DNA of 64,000 nt from Periplaneta americana. Its lineage: Eukaryota; Arthropoda; Insecta; Blattodea; Blattidae. The DNA is taken from assembly GCF_040183065.1 (NCBI RefSeq), contig NC_091119.1, positions 208,749,298 to 208,813,297 on the forward strand, in the 5' to 3' direction. Under the pieces are notes generated by a model. The model had not been told where the DNA came from, searched no databases, and saw only the letters and a program-made list of their open reading frames with translations. Of the stretch, positions 33,441 through 44,188 are shown one piece after another; the stretch's first letter is position 1; each line of letters opens with the position of its first letter. The position numbers and the translations under genes are program-made.

Positions 33441-36192
33441 CGGTCGCGAGATCTACCTTCCAAACCTTGCATCCCTTCCTTCTGGAATAAACATTTCTGC
33501 ATTCAGATTGTTCTTAAAGGGCTCATTGACTAATCCAATGGAAATGGCGAATCCATACGTGCCGAGTGAGACCTCTATGTCCAGCATCATTGAATCTCAG
33601 GTAAAATCTGAATGCGTTGACTTGGAACCCGAAGGAGCCCCAACGCTGAAAGGCATCTCTAGGACCACCCAAAGTCTCACTGTGCTGTCTGAGACCAGCG
33701 GGCTTCCTTCCATGACAAAGAAGCTCGCAGAGCTGAAGCCAGACAGTGGTTCAGCCTCCTCTGACAGTGGGAGTAGGGTGGAGATACCGTACATACCGAG
33801 CCAACGATCTCTACCGCTGTGCAGCTCTCCACAACTCATCACAGTTGCAACAGCAGCTGTGAAACACATATCATTCAGAGACCTCTATGAACCGATGACT
33901 GAACTACAGCCTGATGGAGAGGATTCTTACATTCGAGGCTCTTTAATTAGAAAACCGAGTGTTGGGTTTCCATACGAGCCAAGCACAGATTCAATGCCAC
34001 GACCAGTAAATGATCAAGCAAACAGTATCATTCAACCGAATAGTGGAACTGAAGGGGAGAGCAATGCATTTATTTATATAATGTCAAACATGAACTCTAC
34101 GCCAAGAGAGAAGTCGGAAGAAAAAGAAAAGCGTCATACAAGAGGAACAGGCGAAAATTCTACAAGCAAGGAAAATGAAAATCTTCTTTCACTAGACGAA
34201 CGTGCAGATTCACATCAAAAGAAATTTGTCGCTGGAAAATCTAGCATTGGTTTCCCTTACAAGGTTAGCGAGAAGTCTTTGCCCTACGCGCCATCGAATC
34301 ATAAGTCTTCCCTAGGTGATAATCACATGGAGAGCACAGAAGAAAATGAACCCAAGACAGTACTTGTAAGTAAGGCTAGTGTTGGGATTCCTTACGAACC
34401 CAGCAGAACGTCGTTTCCACGTTTACGACCTGGACAAAAGGCGCTTGATGAAGCCGTTAAACACGATGATGACGATGATGATTCAAACACAGTAAAACAA
34501 GTAACAGACAGTGCTGTTGGGATTAAGACAAAAATATATGGCCTACAAAATTCGACAGAACCAGGCTTTTTCGTTGTTCCCACAAAACATTATATGTCGG
34601 TGTATCGAACAGAAATCCACTCGAAATTCTTCGAGAATGCACCGAGACTACTCCCTATCGCACAACAGAAAGTTACAAATATGGAATCAGATGTGTTGGG
34701 AAAAGCTGCAAGACCCGCCTCATGCTGCAAGCGATCTCTTCGTCACGACTCAGAAGCTGAGGATCTCCCCTTCAGTCCCAGTGTGAGGTCACTACCACTG
34801 ACTGAAGAAGACGTAGATGTCATGACAGAGAGGGCAAATGAGGACGTAGGAAGCCGTCGTGACAGAGGGCCTTGCGGAAATGAACAGTGTCAAGGACGTA
34901 CTGATAAGAAAAAGAGAGAAAAAAAGAAGGCTAAAAATAAGCCTTTAGATCACGTAGGAAGCAAAAAATCGAAAATCAGCAACGATACAAAGCACTCAAG
35001 TGAAACCAACAGCAGCACTCCGTTGAGACCTGAAAATGCTTCGTACAGAAGTGACGGGAACAGCGACATCAAAAGAAGCCATAATGAGAGAGAGCAAACG
35101 AGGACCTCAGAAAAAGACCGCGGCAGTATGAACCAAGATTCTGACAGAAGAGTCATCTTTGAAAATGCAGCAGCTGATCCTACTCCACTAAAGTTCCCAG
35201 AGTGTGATGTCAGACAATTGAAGTTAGATCATCTTCGAAGCAAGAGTTCTGAAGGCCTAGGATTCATTTCCAATAATATGACTAGAAAACACATTTCTAG
35301 GGACGGAAATGCATTCCGAAGATCCCGCAGTTCTGGGAGATCAATATCATTTAGTTCAGAAATGTTGAAAGTGGCGACGAAGCCTGTTATAATTGCTTCT
35401 CAACATATAGAAAGACTAAAACTGGACGGGATACGTAATATGTACGATGTTAGTAAATATAGAAGTACCAAGATGAAAATTCTAAACCATGCTGCTGCAG
35501 GGGATGATGATCTTGAAAACGATAGAAGCACATTTCCCTTCAAACCCCCGGTGTTCACCATAAACCAGACAGCCTTGACGATTTCAGTGGAAGGCGGCGG
35601 TCGGTTGACATCCGGCGAAGTTAGTGATGATGCTTTACTGTTCATTGAAGGCGTGCAGTCATTATCCACGAGCGTGGACAGACCGAGCGAGAATCAAGTA
35701 TTCAGTGTGAGCGTGATAAAGACGGTGTACGAGGATTTGCCTCCACCCTGTGCGATCTGTGACGTACACAACGAATCCCCTTCGAATTCATGCCGAGAGT
35801 CTGTTTCCAGGAACGCGTCAGGAAAAGAACACACAACCCCGAAGAAGAAAGAGAAGGGACAGGCGGTGTTTAGCATCAAATCAACTTCGGAAGCAAGTTT
35901 TAGCATGCAAGTATCTCAAGAGCATCAAAAGCCTTTCGAATCCGATGTATACGATAATCCACATAAAAATTCCCAAGAAATGACATCAGTTCCTCTGATG
36001 TTGTCAATTACTGATTCAGAAGTCGCAAATGTACCGGAGAATGTCCTAGAAAATGACAGTATGGCAGAATATTTACCAGAGCCCCAGCGAATTATTATAA
36101 AAAAAGAAACGGACACCATGGAACCAGATTCAGATGATCATGACGACACAGGGAGAAGAGGACTGCATAATGATACACATAGGCCGACGTAA
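32743..36192 (+). CDS. Repeat-rich protein exon, about 1,150 codons, function unknown
   Basis: Not recognised. Open from 32656 to 36192 (1,178 codons from the first ATG). The first 29 codons are probably intronic, because acceptor-like sites precede the repeat start (TTTAGCAG at 32743, and AACAG at 32757, the latter in phase with the possible donor at 27139). It opens with seven 31-residue repeats plus a partial eighth (32743-33440). The middle carries six degenerate PY-x-PS-x-x-S-x-P motifs. A basic Lys/Arg-rich stretch lies near 34900-34950, an acidic run DDDDDDD near 34463, and Ser/Glu/Lys-rich disordered sequence elsewhere. No signal peptide or membrane segment. The uninterrupted length argues for real selection on coding. 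It could be one large exon of the 24.9-45.2 kb transcription unit or a separate gene. Confidence 0.65.
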   Translation, partial: GFSKQPDVILPDTEQYLKDSFLQEQVAEQIAGSLEQSDTALPDTKQYLKESSVHESVAEQIAGSPEQSDTELPDTKQHLKESSLHESVPEQILGSPEQSDTELPDTKQRLKESSLHESVPEQISGYPEQSDTELPDTKQHLKESSLHESVAEQILGSPEQSDTELPDTKQYVKRSSLHEPVAEQVAGFPEQSDTELPDTKQYLKESSLHEPVSEQTAGSPEQRDPDLEPTLKVGREIYLPNLASLPSGINISAFRLFLKGSLTNPMEMANPYVPSETSMSSIIESQVKSECVDLEPEGAPTLKGISRTTQSLTVLSETSGLPSMTKKLAELKPDSGSASSDSGSRVEIPYIPSQRSLPLCSSPQLITVATAAVKHISFRDLYEPMTELQPDGEDSYIRGSLIRKPSVGFPYEPSTDSMPRPVNDQANSIIQPNSGTEGESNAFIYIMSNMNSTPREKSEEKEKRHTRGTGENSTSKENENLLSLDERADSHQKKFVAGKSSIGFPYKVSEKSLPYAPSNHKSSLGDNHMESTEENEPKTVLVSKASVGIPYEPSRTSFPRLRPGQKALDEAVKHDDDDDDSNTVKQVTDSAVGIKTKIYGLQNSTEPGFFVVPTKHYMSVYRTEIHSKFFENAPRLLPIAQQKVTNMESDVLGKAARPASCCKRSLRHDSEAEDLPFSPSVRSLPLTEEDVDVMTERANEDVGSRRDRGPCGNEQCQGRTDKKKREKKKAKNKPLDHVGSKKSKISNDTKHSSETNSSTPLRPENASYRSDGNSDIKRSHNEREQTRTSEKDRGSMNQDSDRRVIFENAAADPTPLKFPECDVRQLKLDHLRSKSSEGLGFISNNMTRKHISRDGNAFRRSRSSGRSISFSSEMLKVATKPVIIASQHIERLKLDGIRNMYDVSKYRSTKMKILNHAAAGDDDLENDRSTFPFKPPVFTINQTALTISVEGGGRLTSGEVSDDALLFIEGVQSLSTSVDRPSENQVFSVSVIKTVYEDLPPPCAICDVHNESPSNSCRESVSRNASGKEHTTPKKKEKGQAVFSIKSTSEASFSMQVSQEHQKPFESDVYDNPHKNSQEMTSVPLMLSITDSEVANVPENVLENDSMAEYLPEPQRIIIKKETDTMEPDSDDHDDTGRRGLHNDTHRPT

Positions 36193-36964
36193 CGAACCAT
36201 ACAGTTATTCGGAACAAGAGAACGAGAAAATGATTCAAAATAAAAAAAATAAAGGAAACAAACTGGAGCAATGCCATAGACAAACAAACAGTTAAAGAGC
36301 GTTTCCCTCAGAGAAAGACGTTACACAGCCAGATTATTATTTAGACACGTCACAGCCTGAGAAGCTTCCTACTTGTGAAGCGTCTGAAACATGTAAAATT
36401 TTCTATTGTAATCAAATTTTAACAAAACATCAAATTGAATCTCTAGAAAGAGAAGTAATTTCACTTGAAATTAATTAAAAATAAGAGTGTGGGACTCAAA
36501 ACTTCAAATTCACAAAATAGCCTATGACATTAGAAAACAAATTAACAGCGATACGATTTCATATAATAAAAGTGTCCAGCCACATTCAGGTCGCGAACTT
36601 ACGGATTCCGGAGAACAACATTTCTAACAAGATATTCAATCGCAACAAAGGAAGAGCCATCTTCTTTCAATGATCAACACGCATATCTGAATGTTCCTGC
36701 AGATGCCTTCATGTTACAGTTAACGCAACAGAGTGCCTCAACTTGTGCAGGGGGGAATTATGAGACGGCATCGCCTCGTACTATAAAGGAAATCTAAGCT
36801 TACCACTGCAAATCGGCAGAAGTGAAAATAAGCATGGAAAGCCAACCGTTTACAACGGTGTGTGAGTATGTTTGCGTCTTTTAATCCTTGCAATAATTAT
36901 GGCCCTCTTGGTCCTGGGTATGACACAAGTAGTCACTCAGGTTAAGATCTCTGTGAGGGGCCTC
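36193..36964. other. Spacer after the 1,178-codon frame
   Basis: No convincing exon. A short hydrophobic frame (MALLVLGMTQVV at about 36900) is too short to support. A 3'UTR or intron of the preceding frame is likely. Confidence 0.4.
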
Positions 36965-36967
36965 TTC

Positions 36968-37589
36968 AGGTAAGCGTTCACTACATCGTATCGCATTCCT
37001 CGTACGAATCGCACGCAACGGATATTTTAAGTGCAGTGCGTTCACTGTAACGGCATCGCCTCATCGGATTCCCCTATCAGCTGTTTAAAACATAACGTCG
37101 TGCGATATTGACATTGTTGAAAACAGAGGAGTTGAGGTTAGGTCTATTATTTACGTCTGTTAGCGAATAAGAATTTGTAATTGCTTCATGCGTTTTAATT
37201 GAAGAGGAAGAAACGAAAGAAATATTGGTTACATAATATATTTGCAAGAAACGACTTGATTACTGTAATGGGAACGCCTCAAATTATATAATTCTTCGCA
37301 ATTTTCTACACGCGAAACAAGTTTTCAGTCTGCCATTTTGGAGCGACACTGAACATGGCACAACATAATAGTAACAGTTGACCAATTAAAATTGATTTAT
37401 TAAAGAAGGCCATGATCGCACGCATCGGAAAAGTTGCCCATCCGAGAAACGTGGACGGATTTGCCGACAGGCGATGCGTCCGATACGATGTAGTGAACGC
37501 GGTTACATAACAATTACAGCAAAGATAGTCTTTTTCCGATCCGTGCGATTCGTCCGATGCGTGCGATACGATGTAGTGAATGCTTACCT
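36968..37589. mobile_element. 622-bp MITE with long TIRs and candidate 3-bp duplication
   Basis: Left end AGGTAAGCGTTCACTACATC and right end (read inward) AGGTAAGCATTCACTACATC begin TIRs that can be followed for about 46-50 bp with few mismatches. TTC flanks both ends (36965-36967 and 37590-37592). The TIR core CGATACGATGTAGTGAACGC is repeated internally near 37475-37500, a subterminal repeat. No coding frame. A 3-bp duplication would fit PIF/Harbinger-like elements, though the usual TWA is not seen, so the superfamily is open. Confidence 0.75.
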
Positions 37590-37592
37590 TTC

Positions 37593-38335
37593 AACCATGG
37601 AAGGTATCGTACCGTACCTGTCATGGGTGGACCAGTATAGACAAGGTTTTGGATATATGAGCAGTTTTGACTTGTCATTTTCTTTTTATCGATAACTTAA
37701 TTTTTAGGGGTACTTAAACCTTAAAATGGTCTACAATTTCATTCCTGGTATTTTAAGGCAAGGAAACCTGTGATACTTTAGTATGGTTTAAGTGGAGAAA
37801 CCTTATTTATGTTATGACTGTTTCGCTTAATAGAGATATTTTACCTGAAGATAGGAGGGAAAACAGTGTTAGACGCGGATGGACGGATAGAAAGACAGAC
37901 AGATCGACGGGCCGACAAACAGATACCTTTGATAATCGATAATTGTTTTTGTTTTGCAGGAAGGGAATGCTGTGTAGCGTCCAACAGTCAACACCAGCAA
38001 CATCCTGTACATTTTGGGATGCGTCAGCTTCATCAACGACTGTAGTAGAATTTTTGAAATTCTGGAAGTCCCTCGTATACTTCCTGGTCATTATTTCCTA
38101 CCCGATATTGAATTATCTTCACGGAACATGATATTGCTGTTTAATACGTTACACTAAAAAAATTAGACAAATAAAATATGCTACGTTCCTTAATATTCGT
38201 TTTTTGTTATGCCAGGCCTATTAGTGGACGGCCTTTCAAGGTATTACTAAATTGATTTCCGCCCTTCCTGATGTTTTGCAGTTTCACAGAAAAATAACAA
38301 TAATGTTGGGTTTCGTACACATGGTAGACCTAATG
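37593..38335. other. Spacer, nothing recognised
   Basis: No supported exon or repeat; an open frame on each strand at about 37807-38131 lacks recognisable domains. Confidence 0.4.
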
Positions 38336-38964
38336 GAAAATTGTAAATTTATCATTTGAAGAGGTGGTAAAAATTGAAGCATCTTGGAGCAACAGTAGGA
38401 CCTAACAAATATAAAAAACAGTCGAGAGCAAATTAAATGCAGAATAAATATGGGAAATGTCTTTTATTCGGTTGAGAAGCTTTTGTCATCCAGTCTGCTC
38501 TAAAAAAACATGAAAGTTAGAATTTATAAAACAGTTTTATTACCAGTTGTGAAACTTGGACTACCGGTATTACTTTGAAAGTAGAACAGAGGTTAAGGGT
38601 GTTTGAAAATAAGGTGCTTAGGAAAATATTTGGGGCTAAGAGGGATGAAATAACAGGAGAATGGAGAAAGTTACACAACGCAGAATTGCACGCATTGTAT
38701 TCTTCACCTGACATAATTAGGAACATTAAATCCAGACATTTGAGATGGGCAGGACATGTAGCACGTATGGGCGAATCCAGAAATGCATATAGAGTGTTAG
38801 TTGGGAGGCTGGAGGGGGAAAGATCTTTGGGAAGGCCGAGACGTAGATGGGAGTATAACATTAAACTGGATTTTAGGGAGATGGAATTGGATTGTAGAGA
38901 TTGGATTAATATTGATCAGGATAGGGACTGAGGGCGGCAATGAACCTCCGGCTTCTCTAAAAGC
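38336..38964 (+). mobile_element. LINE-W copy 2, 3' fragment
   Basis: Starts within the region after the YADD box (FEEVVKIEASWSNS) and continues through VEQRLRVFENKVLRKIFGAK, SRHLRWAGHVARMGESRNA and the GRPRRRWE signature to the tail CTTCTCTAAAAGCCATAA. The last 118-codon segment is open (38575-38931); upstream pieces are in other frames. Confidence 0.85.
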
Positions 38965-39690
38965 CATAAGTGAGGTAGACCTAGTTACTGTTATAAAATC
39001 TCTCCAGATTGCTTCAACAAAAGTAAATCATTCACAGAACAGCTGAATGATGAAATTAAAGTGGTCAACTGCGAAAACAAAAGTTCCACCACATAACCTT
39101 GAAAATAAACCAAGTGTCCCCAGGTACAACAGCTTCCCCTACATACATCAACCATATTCTCTAAGATATTTCATTCAAAACTTAATTTGTCTCTAAAGAT
39201 AGTAGACAAGAAAGACAACGTACTGTACCAGGCTGGACATATCGTTTCCATAATGGTTATTTTGCTGCGAGTTCTCTATGGGAACAAATTAAGGAAGGAT
39301 GATAATATTCCCGCGACTTGTTTGTTACAAATGCCAATAATTGTGAGCCGTTACCATGGAAACTCGTAAATATAGACTAATTAATAGATATGGAGTGAAG
39401 GGTTTGATCAAAATTTGACGTAGCACGACATGGTGCAATTGATGTCACGGTACCATGGCCTCCATACCCAGTCCTTCAAAGGTAAGTACGTGCCTCTGTT
39501 TACATCTGATTCAATTTTCTTAATATCAAAGCAAAGATGTCTTGTTTTGAATAATAACTTGAACTTCACAAAGACAAAATTAAATCGTGTCTAGTAGAGA
39601 AAGTAATGGCAATATGTATTTCTTAAATGCGAGACTCTAGAGTAAAAGAATATTATCTAGCTCTGTGTAGAACTACATCAGCTCTAAGTA
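38965..39690. other. Spacer, nothing recognised
   Basis: No coding frame above background, no named repeat. Confidence 0.45.
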
Positions 39691-39708
39691 TAAAACATTT
39701 CTCACTAA

Positions 39709-39966
39709 GACACCGGCGTGGCTCAGTTGGTTAAGGCGCTTGCCTTCCGGTCTGAAGTTGCGTTCGGGCGCGGGTTCGATCCCCGCTTGGGCCGATTACC
39801 TGGTTGGAGGTTTCCCCCAACCGTAATGTGAATGCAGGGTAATCTATGGCGAATCCTCGGCCTCATCTCGCCAAATATCATCTCGCTATCACTAATCTCA
39901 TCGACGCTAAATAACCTAGTAGTTGATACAGCGTCGTTAAATAACCAACAAAAATAAAAAATAAAA
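39709..39966 (+). mobile_element. tRNA-derived SINE S3 with target duplication
   Basis: Flanked by the perfect 12-bp duplication ATTTCTCACTAA (39697-39708 and 39967-39978). The head has A box TGGCTCAGTTGG and B box GGTTCGATCCC. The body contains TTACCTGGTTGGAGG and CTCATCTCGCC. The tail is GACGCTAAATAACCTAGTAG, then CAGCGTCGTTAAATAACC and an A-rich end. Perfect duplication implies a young insertion. Confidence 0.92.
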
Positions 39967-39978
39967 ATTTCTCACTAA

Positions 39979-40826
39979 AAATCCAAGAGTAAGCTTATCA
40001 CCTCTGTGTCGAGTGCCTCTCGAGGTTCAAACCAGCCCAGAACGATATGAAAGAAAATAAGATATAAATATCACACAGTGTAGGTTTTCTACATTGACAA
40101 GTTAATTCGAGTAGAATCTGTCCCCTCAATGAAAGACCTCCAAGCAACATAAAAACCAATAATTTCTCTTCCAATTTTCCCGCTCCATGCTGACAGATTT
40201 CTCTGCAGACATGTGAGAATGCAGCGATATCTGATACTCGTATCAGAAAACAGACATCAGGCTCCACCACTGATTCCCTAGCAATAAGTGCAATCGAAAT
40301 TCAAACTGTTCATTATATTTATTTTGTGAGTCTTTGGTAGTTTTTTTTTTACTAATGACGGTCATTCACCGAAAAGTCCCCATCTGGGTGACGACATGTA
40401 GTCCCTTCAGTCCCCATGAAGATGTTACCCTTGCTGCACAATAAAAGCGAACTACGTAACACCGTATGATGATCAATGGAGCAATGGTAGAAGAAACGGG
40501 AATATCTCACAAAAACCTGCCACCAAACAACGTCTTTGCCCACCAGAAATTCCAGTTTGGCCCATCGGGATGGGTTAACAAAATTGTAATGACGCTCCGA
40601 GTCCCAGTCTTGATCATCCTATGCTCCAGCTTGTATAATCTTGTAAGCAATAGTGCCTAGACGCCAGCACACGAGAATTTAGGATTGGTGAAATATTTCG
40701 CATGATCTTTCTTCACAAGTCCCTTTACGTAGATTTATAAGATAGAAAAATAACGCAGGAAAAACTTCCACCTCAACTATTCCTGGTTCCACCATGTTGC
40801 CACTTTAAAAGATAGCAGAAAATGAA
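39979..40826. other. Spacer, nothing recognised
   Basis: Short open frames on both strands without domains. No repeat structure found. Confidence 0.45.
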
Positions 40827-40829
40827 CTA

Positions 40830-41207
40830 TACTTGTTTTTTTTAAAGATGGGACATGACAGTTAAGCGGCCGAGTTTGGAACTACAGTGCTATGTTGCCA
40901 ACGTGGACTACCACGCTGTCAGCTGATAGATGGCTGACATTAAAACATTCATTGACAATTGACGCGAAGGTAAGAAAACAATACAAAAATCGACAAAGAA
41001 TCAAAGACGAAACGTACCAATGCTAACATTGTGTGCACAATAAATGTCGCCAAGAGAGCTATTAAGCACTCGCCACATGGGAACGATAAGTTTGGCAACT
41101 CGACCGTTGTTACCATAGCAACAGGACTACCACGCTATGTGACATTCAGTTATTTTTCCGATCGCAACGCTCCTGTCATGTCCCACCTTTTAAAAAAAAA
41201 ACAAGTA
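40830..41207. mobile_element. 378-bp TA-flanked MITE (Tc1/mariner type)
   Basis: Ends TACTTGTTTTTTTTAAAGAT and, read inward from the right, TACTTGTTTTTTTTTTAAAA, both continuing into GGTGGGACATGACAG-like sequence: TIRs of about 35 bp with small length differences in the T run. TA flanks both ends (40828-40829, 41208-41209). No coding frame. The ends do not match T1-T3, so this is a second TA-inserting family. Confidence 0.8.
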
Positions 41208-41373
41208 TAAACCGAAGGCGCCTAAAATGAGGAATCAGCGGCATGACACCAAAGACGTTGTAGTTAGACCTGTAGACCGAGTTCAGTCTTGAGGCGTGTC
41301 TAAATATCAATGTTGAAACTGTGCACAAATTTGAACACACGTTTGCTTACTGAACGATATCTTTATTACACAG

Positions 41374-42780
41374 GCGAAAAATTTTCTAGAGGATTTCAAC
41401 ATTGAAAACATTTCGGAGATGAACTGTAGGCCTACTACGACTCTTTCAACGAGTTCAAACGAAAGCACCCGAAAAGCCATAGAAAATAAAATCCGCTACA
41501 CTGCATATCTTCTTCTTCTAGTAGCGAATTCTTTGCCTGATACAGTTTTTGAAAAAGTTCTCGAGAACGTCCAGTCTCGGGAGAGCTTAAGTGAGCTACC
41601 GCCATGTTCAGCAGAGAATCTCAGGAGGAAGAGAATACTGGAAGCCACACTGGCCGTGTGCGACCGAGTGGCGGACATCATGCTCACCGATGAATCCGAA
41701 GGCCACGGCCTGCAGCACGAGTTGGTGGCGCAACTGAAGCGCGAGTACCAGGATCTATCCTTGCTCACGGAGCGCGTCATGTCCGCCACCAGGGATATAG
41801 TCGAGGCACTAAACGAACTGAACACGCCTGTCCACAAACAAAAGAGCGCTGTGACTGAACCCAGCGACCAACCCAGACCCAACGACGTCGAGGAGTACCG
41901 ACCCGTTAGCGATGTCGAGGTTTGTGACGCAGAACTTGGCTGCTGCGAGTTATCCAAAGCTGGAGGACAGAGATGCGAGCAAGAACTGCCAGTTCAAGCT
42001 CTGGTCATTCAGACTGCCGTCACGGAGACTCTGGTGTCCAGAATCATTGTATCGCAGACCGACATCTTCTGCCTGAGTTCCGACCACCTCAGCCTGCTCC
42101 AGCCGCAAGCAATGCAGATGGAAATCACCAACAATGATCTCAGTACACACGGGGATAAATTCCTGGAAAATAGATCAGACTACGCACGTAGGTTCTCATC
42201 GATCCCTAGTTCCAATTTCGATAAGAATATCGTTAAATGTAACTTGTCCGCGAAGCTATTCTCTCACGATCGACCTAAGGAAAGAATTGCGAGTAAAGAA
42301 TCGGAAGATCTGAAGCTAAGCAGATTACCTCCGACAGGTAATAACCACGGCCGGTGTAGAAGTAGCCACTCTGAAATTTTGAGGGACGACGTTAGATCAC
42401 GAAAGATAAAAGAGCTGTCAGCAATCAAGGATTCCTGGAAGAAAGTTGCTGACAAAATAAAATCACAGGAAATTCGACAATACGATGTTCACTGCATTAG
42501 AAACGCCGAAACACCTTCAACACTCGAGAAGAAGAGACAAGATGAATTAGAAATAGGTAAAGGAGCATTGCACAACATTTCGGGTATAAACTCGACTCCC
42601 GGCGGAAGATGCAAGTGGGAAGAACACCACCGCCGTTCCTCAGGAATCTACACCAAGAAGCAGTACGAGACGTACCTGGAGAGAGCCAGGTCCATCATCA
42701 ACCTGAACATCGAAGTTCCGTGTGATGGAAGAGACATCAAGCGGAAGGAAGCCCAAGGACTGCACCTCACGATCGATTAG
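41374..42780 (+). CDS. Unknown protein exon, about 468 codons
   Basis: Not recognised. A strong acceptor (TCTTTATTACACAG) ends at 41373. The frame runs from GCG at 41374 through the first ATG (41419) to TAG at 42780. The first 140 residues are helical and relatively conserved-looking (KIRYTAYLLLLVANSLPDTV, ATLAVCDRVADIML, LVAQLKREYQDLSLL). They resemble in style the C-terminal helices of the 740-codon frame (LRRLKAEYKDLCQKF). The rest is polar and basic; the end is RRSSGIYTKKQYETYLERAR. GC content is higher than the flanks. The stop is followed directly by GTGAGC, so TAG|GTGAGC could also mark an exon edge, but the stop precedes it. Confidence 0.65.
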   Translation, partial: AKNFLEDFNIENISEMNCRPTTTLSTSSNESTRKAIENKIRYTAYLLLLVANSLPDTVFEKVLENVQSRESLSELPPCSAENLRRKRILEATLAVCDRVADIMLTDESEGHGLQHELVAQLKREYQDLSLLTERVMSATRDIVEALNELNTPVHKQKSAVTEPSDQPRPNDVEEYRPVSDVEVCDAELGCCELSKAGGQRCEQELPVQALVIQTAVTETLVSRIIVSQTDIFCLSSDHLSLLQPQAMQMEITNNDLSTHGDKFLENRSDYARRFSSIPSSNFDKNIVKCNLSAKLFSHDRPKERIASKESEDLKLSRLPPTGNNHGRCRSSHSEILRDDVRSRKIKELSAIKDSWKKVADKIKSQEIRQYDVHCIRNAETPSTLEKKRQDELEIGKGALHNISGINSTPGGRCKWEEHHRRSSGIYTKKQYETYLERARSIINLNIEVPCDGRDIKRKEAQGLHLTID

Positions 42781-43329
42781 GTGAGCAGCCTGAAATCGAA
42801 TCCAAGTGTCCGAGAAAATAGTTCGAAGCTATTGCATCATCAGGTAGATGAAAGGGGCTTCTAAGCTGCTATACTGATTTACACGTGACCATCCTGATGC
42901 AGAAAAAGTGGTTTTCGACATGTCTCCTGTCTGTATAGGCAATTTATCAGATATATTTGTGAGATTGTACTGTATTCGTTTTCAGTTGTTCAAAAGCAAC
43001 TGTGAACATGAAATATAATTATTTTAGTAAAACTGTGTAGTTGATTAATTTTATTCGCGATCATTATTTGATAATAACAACTTATCCAGCCAGCGTCATA
43101 TCACTATGGTAATGGCAGGCATTACCGCACTGAGTGCAGTAATCATCTTATTATCGCACTCAATTTAGTAATGAACCAAAATAGCTACTTCCATGTCATG
43201 CCTCATAACGGCTACTGCAAAAAAAAAAAAAAAAAAAGTCACTTAAAAAAGAAACAAACATGAACTTTATCTTTCTTATTTATTATATAACACATTCCTT
43301 GAAATTAATTAACTCAATACCAGACGACA
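42781..43329. other. Spacer with 19-bp poly-A run
   Basis: Likely 3'UTR or intron after the preceding exon. A run of about 19 A at 43220-43238 may be the tail of an unrecognised retroposed sequence (the preceding CACTGAGTGCAGTAATCATC-type segment). Confidence 0.4.
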
Positions 43330-44102
43330 ATAAAAATATTGTTGTTTAGAATTTCCACTGACAATTCTGAATTCTTGTTTATACTCTTTCAGACCAAGGA
43401 TGATGGAAGCAACTTTCTCTACAGATCCCTCTATACAACCTCCTGCTATAGTATTCGATGTCTATGTCAGTGTATTCTTGAGGATTCGACAATTTTAAGA
43501 ATATAGCAATATCCGTCGGAATTTTCGCAAACGCGTTGACAGCAACTGGTTGTCTAGTACGTTTACCGTTCCTGTATCCCACAAAAAATCTCTCATGGTC
43601 AGTTCCGTCAGGGCGAAGATGGATATGATATATTTCGGACAATCGCTAACATATCCGCAGCATCAACGTCATCCATGTGACAAAAAACTCCTTTGCAATC
43701 TTGATTTTAGTAGTTGGTATGCATTGTCTTTCGTTGCTGACATTCACCACTCACATAATCCTCGCTCATCTCTTCTACAAGCCCAGCTAATCCAATAGTA
43801 AGCGCCATATTCACAAATAGAAATGCATCGTTCGCTTCTCTTTAAAATTTTGCAATTTCATGTTTACTAAAAATTTTATATTTCTTTCCTCTGTATCCGT
43901 CGCTCCTTCTTTTAATAAATGCAATTAAATTAGTAGGCCTATATTTACTAATACTGACGTTTATTTTCACTGAAATGACTCTTCGCAACGTAGAGTAATA
44001 CGTCCACAGGGTCGAAGGCTTATATGATTTTGATAAATGCTCAAAATATGCAAGCAAAACCTTCTCATTTAAGATATCAGACACCTTCTTACTTCGCGCC
44101 AT
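43330..44102 (-). pseudogene. Decayed Crypton-type tyrosine recombinase gene
   Basis: Minus-strand reading gives an N-terminal core-binding part (VLLAYFEHLSKSYKPSTLWT, about 44060, then LIAFIKRRSDGYRGKKYKIF near 43900) and a C-terminal catalytic part (HLRPDGTDHERFFVGYRNGK near 43600, then KIPTDIAIFLKLSNPQEYT near 43480). This arrangement is the arthropod tyrosine-recombinase family related to Cryptons, which cut and rejoin DNA through a catalytic tyrosine. The fragments lie in different frames and the middle is missing, so the gene is dead. No flanking repeats were identified. Confidence 0.65.
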
Positions 44103-44188
44103 TTCACGTAGCGCTCCTCATATGTCAGATTTGCATAATATATTCGTTACTGTGATACGTTAACAGAAAGCCACAATTTAAGTCACGC

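Noticed and set aside
32765-33502. 245-codon minus-strand open frame
   Set aside because: Shadow of the 93-bp coding repeat on the plus strand; the periodic frame is open on both strands.
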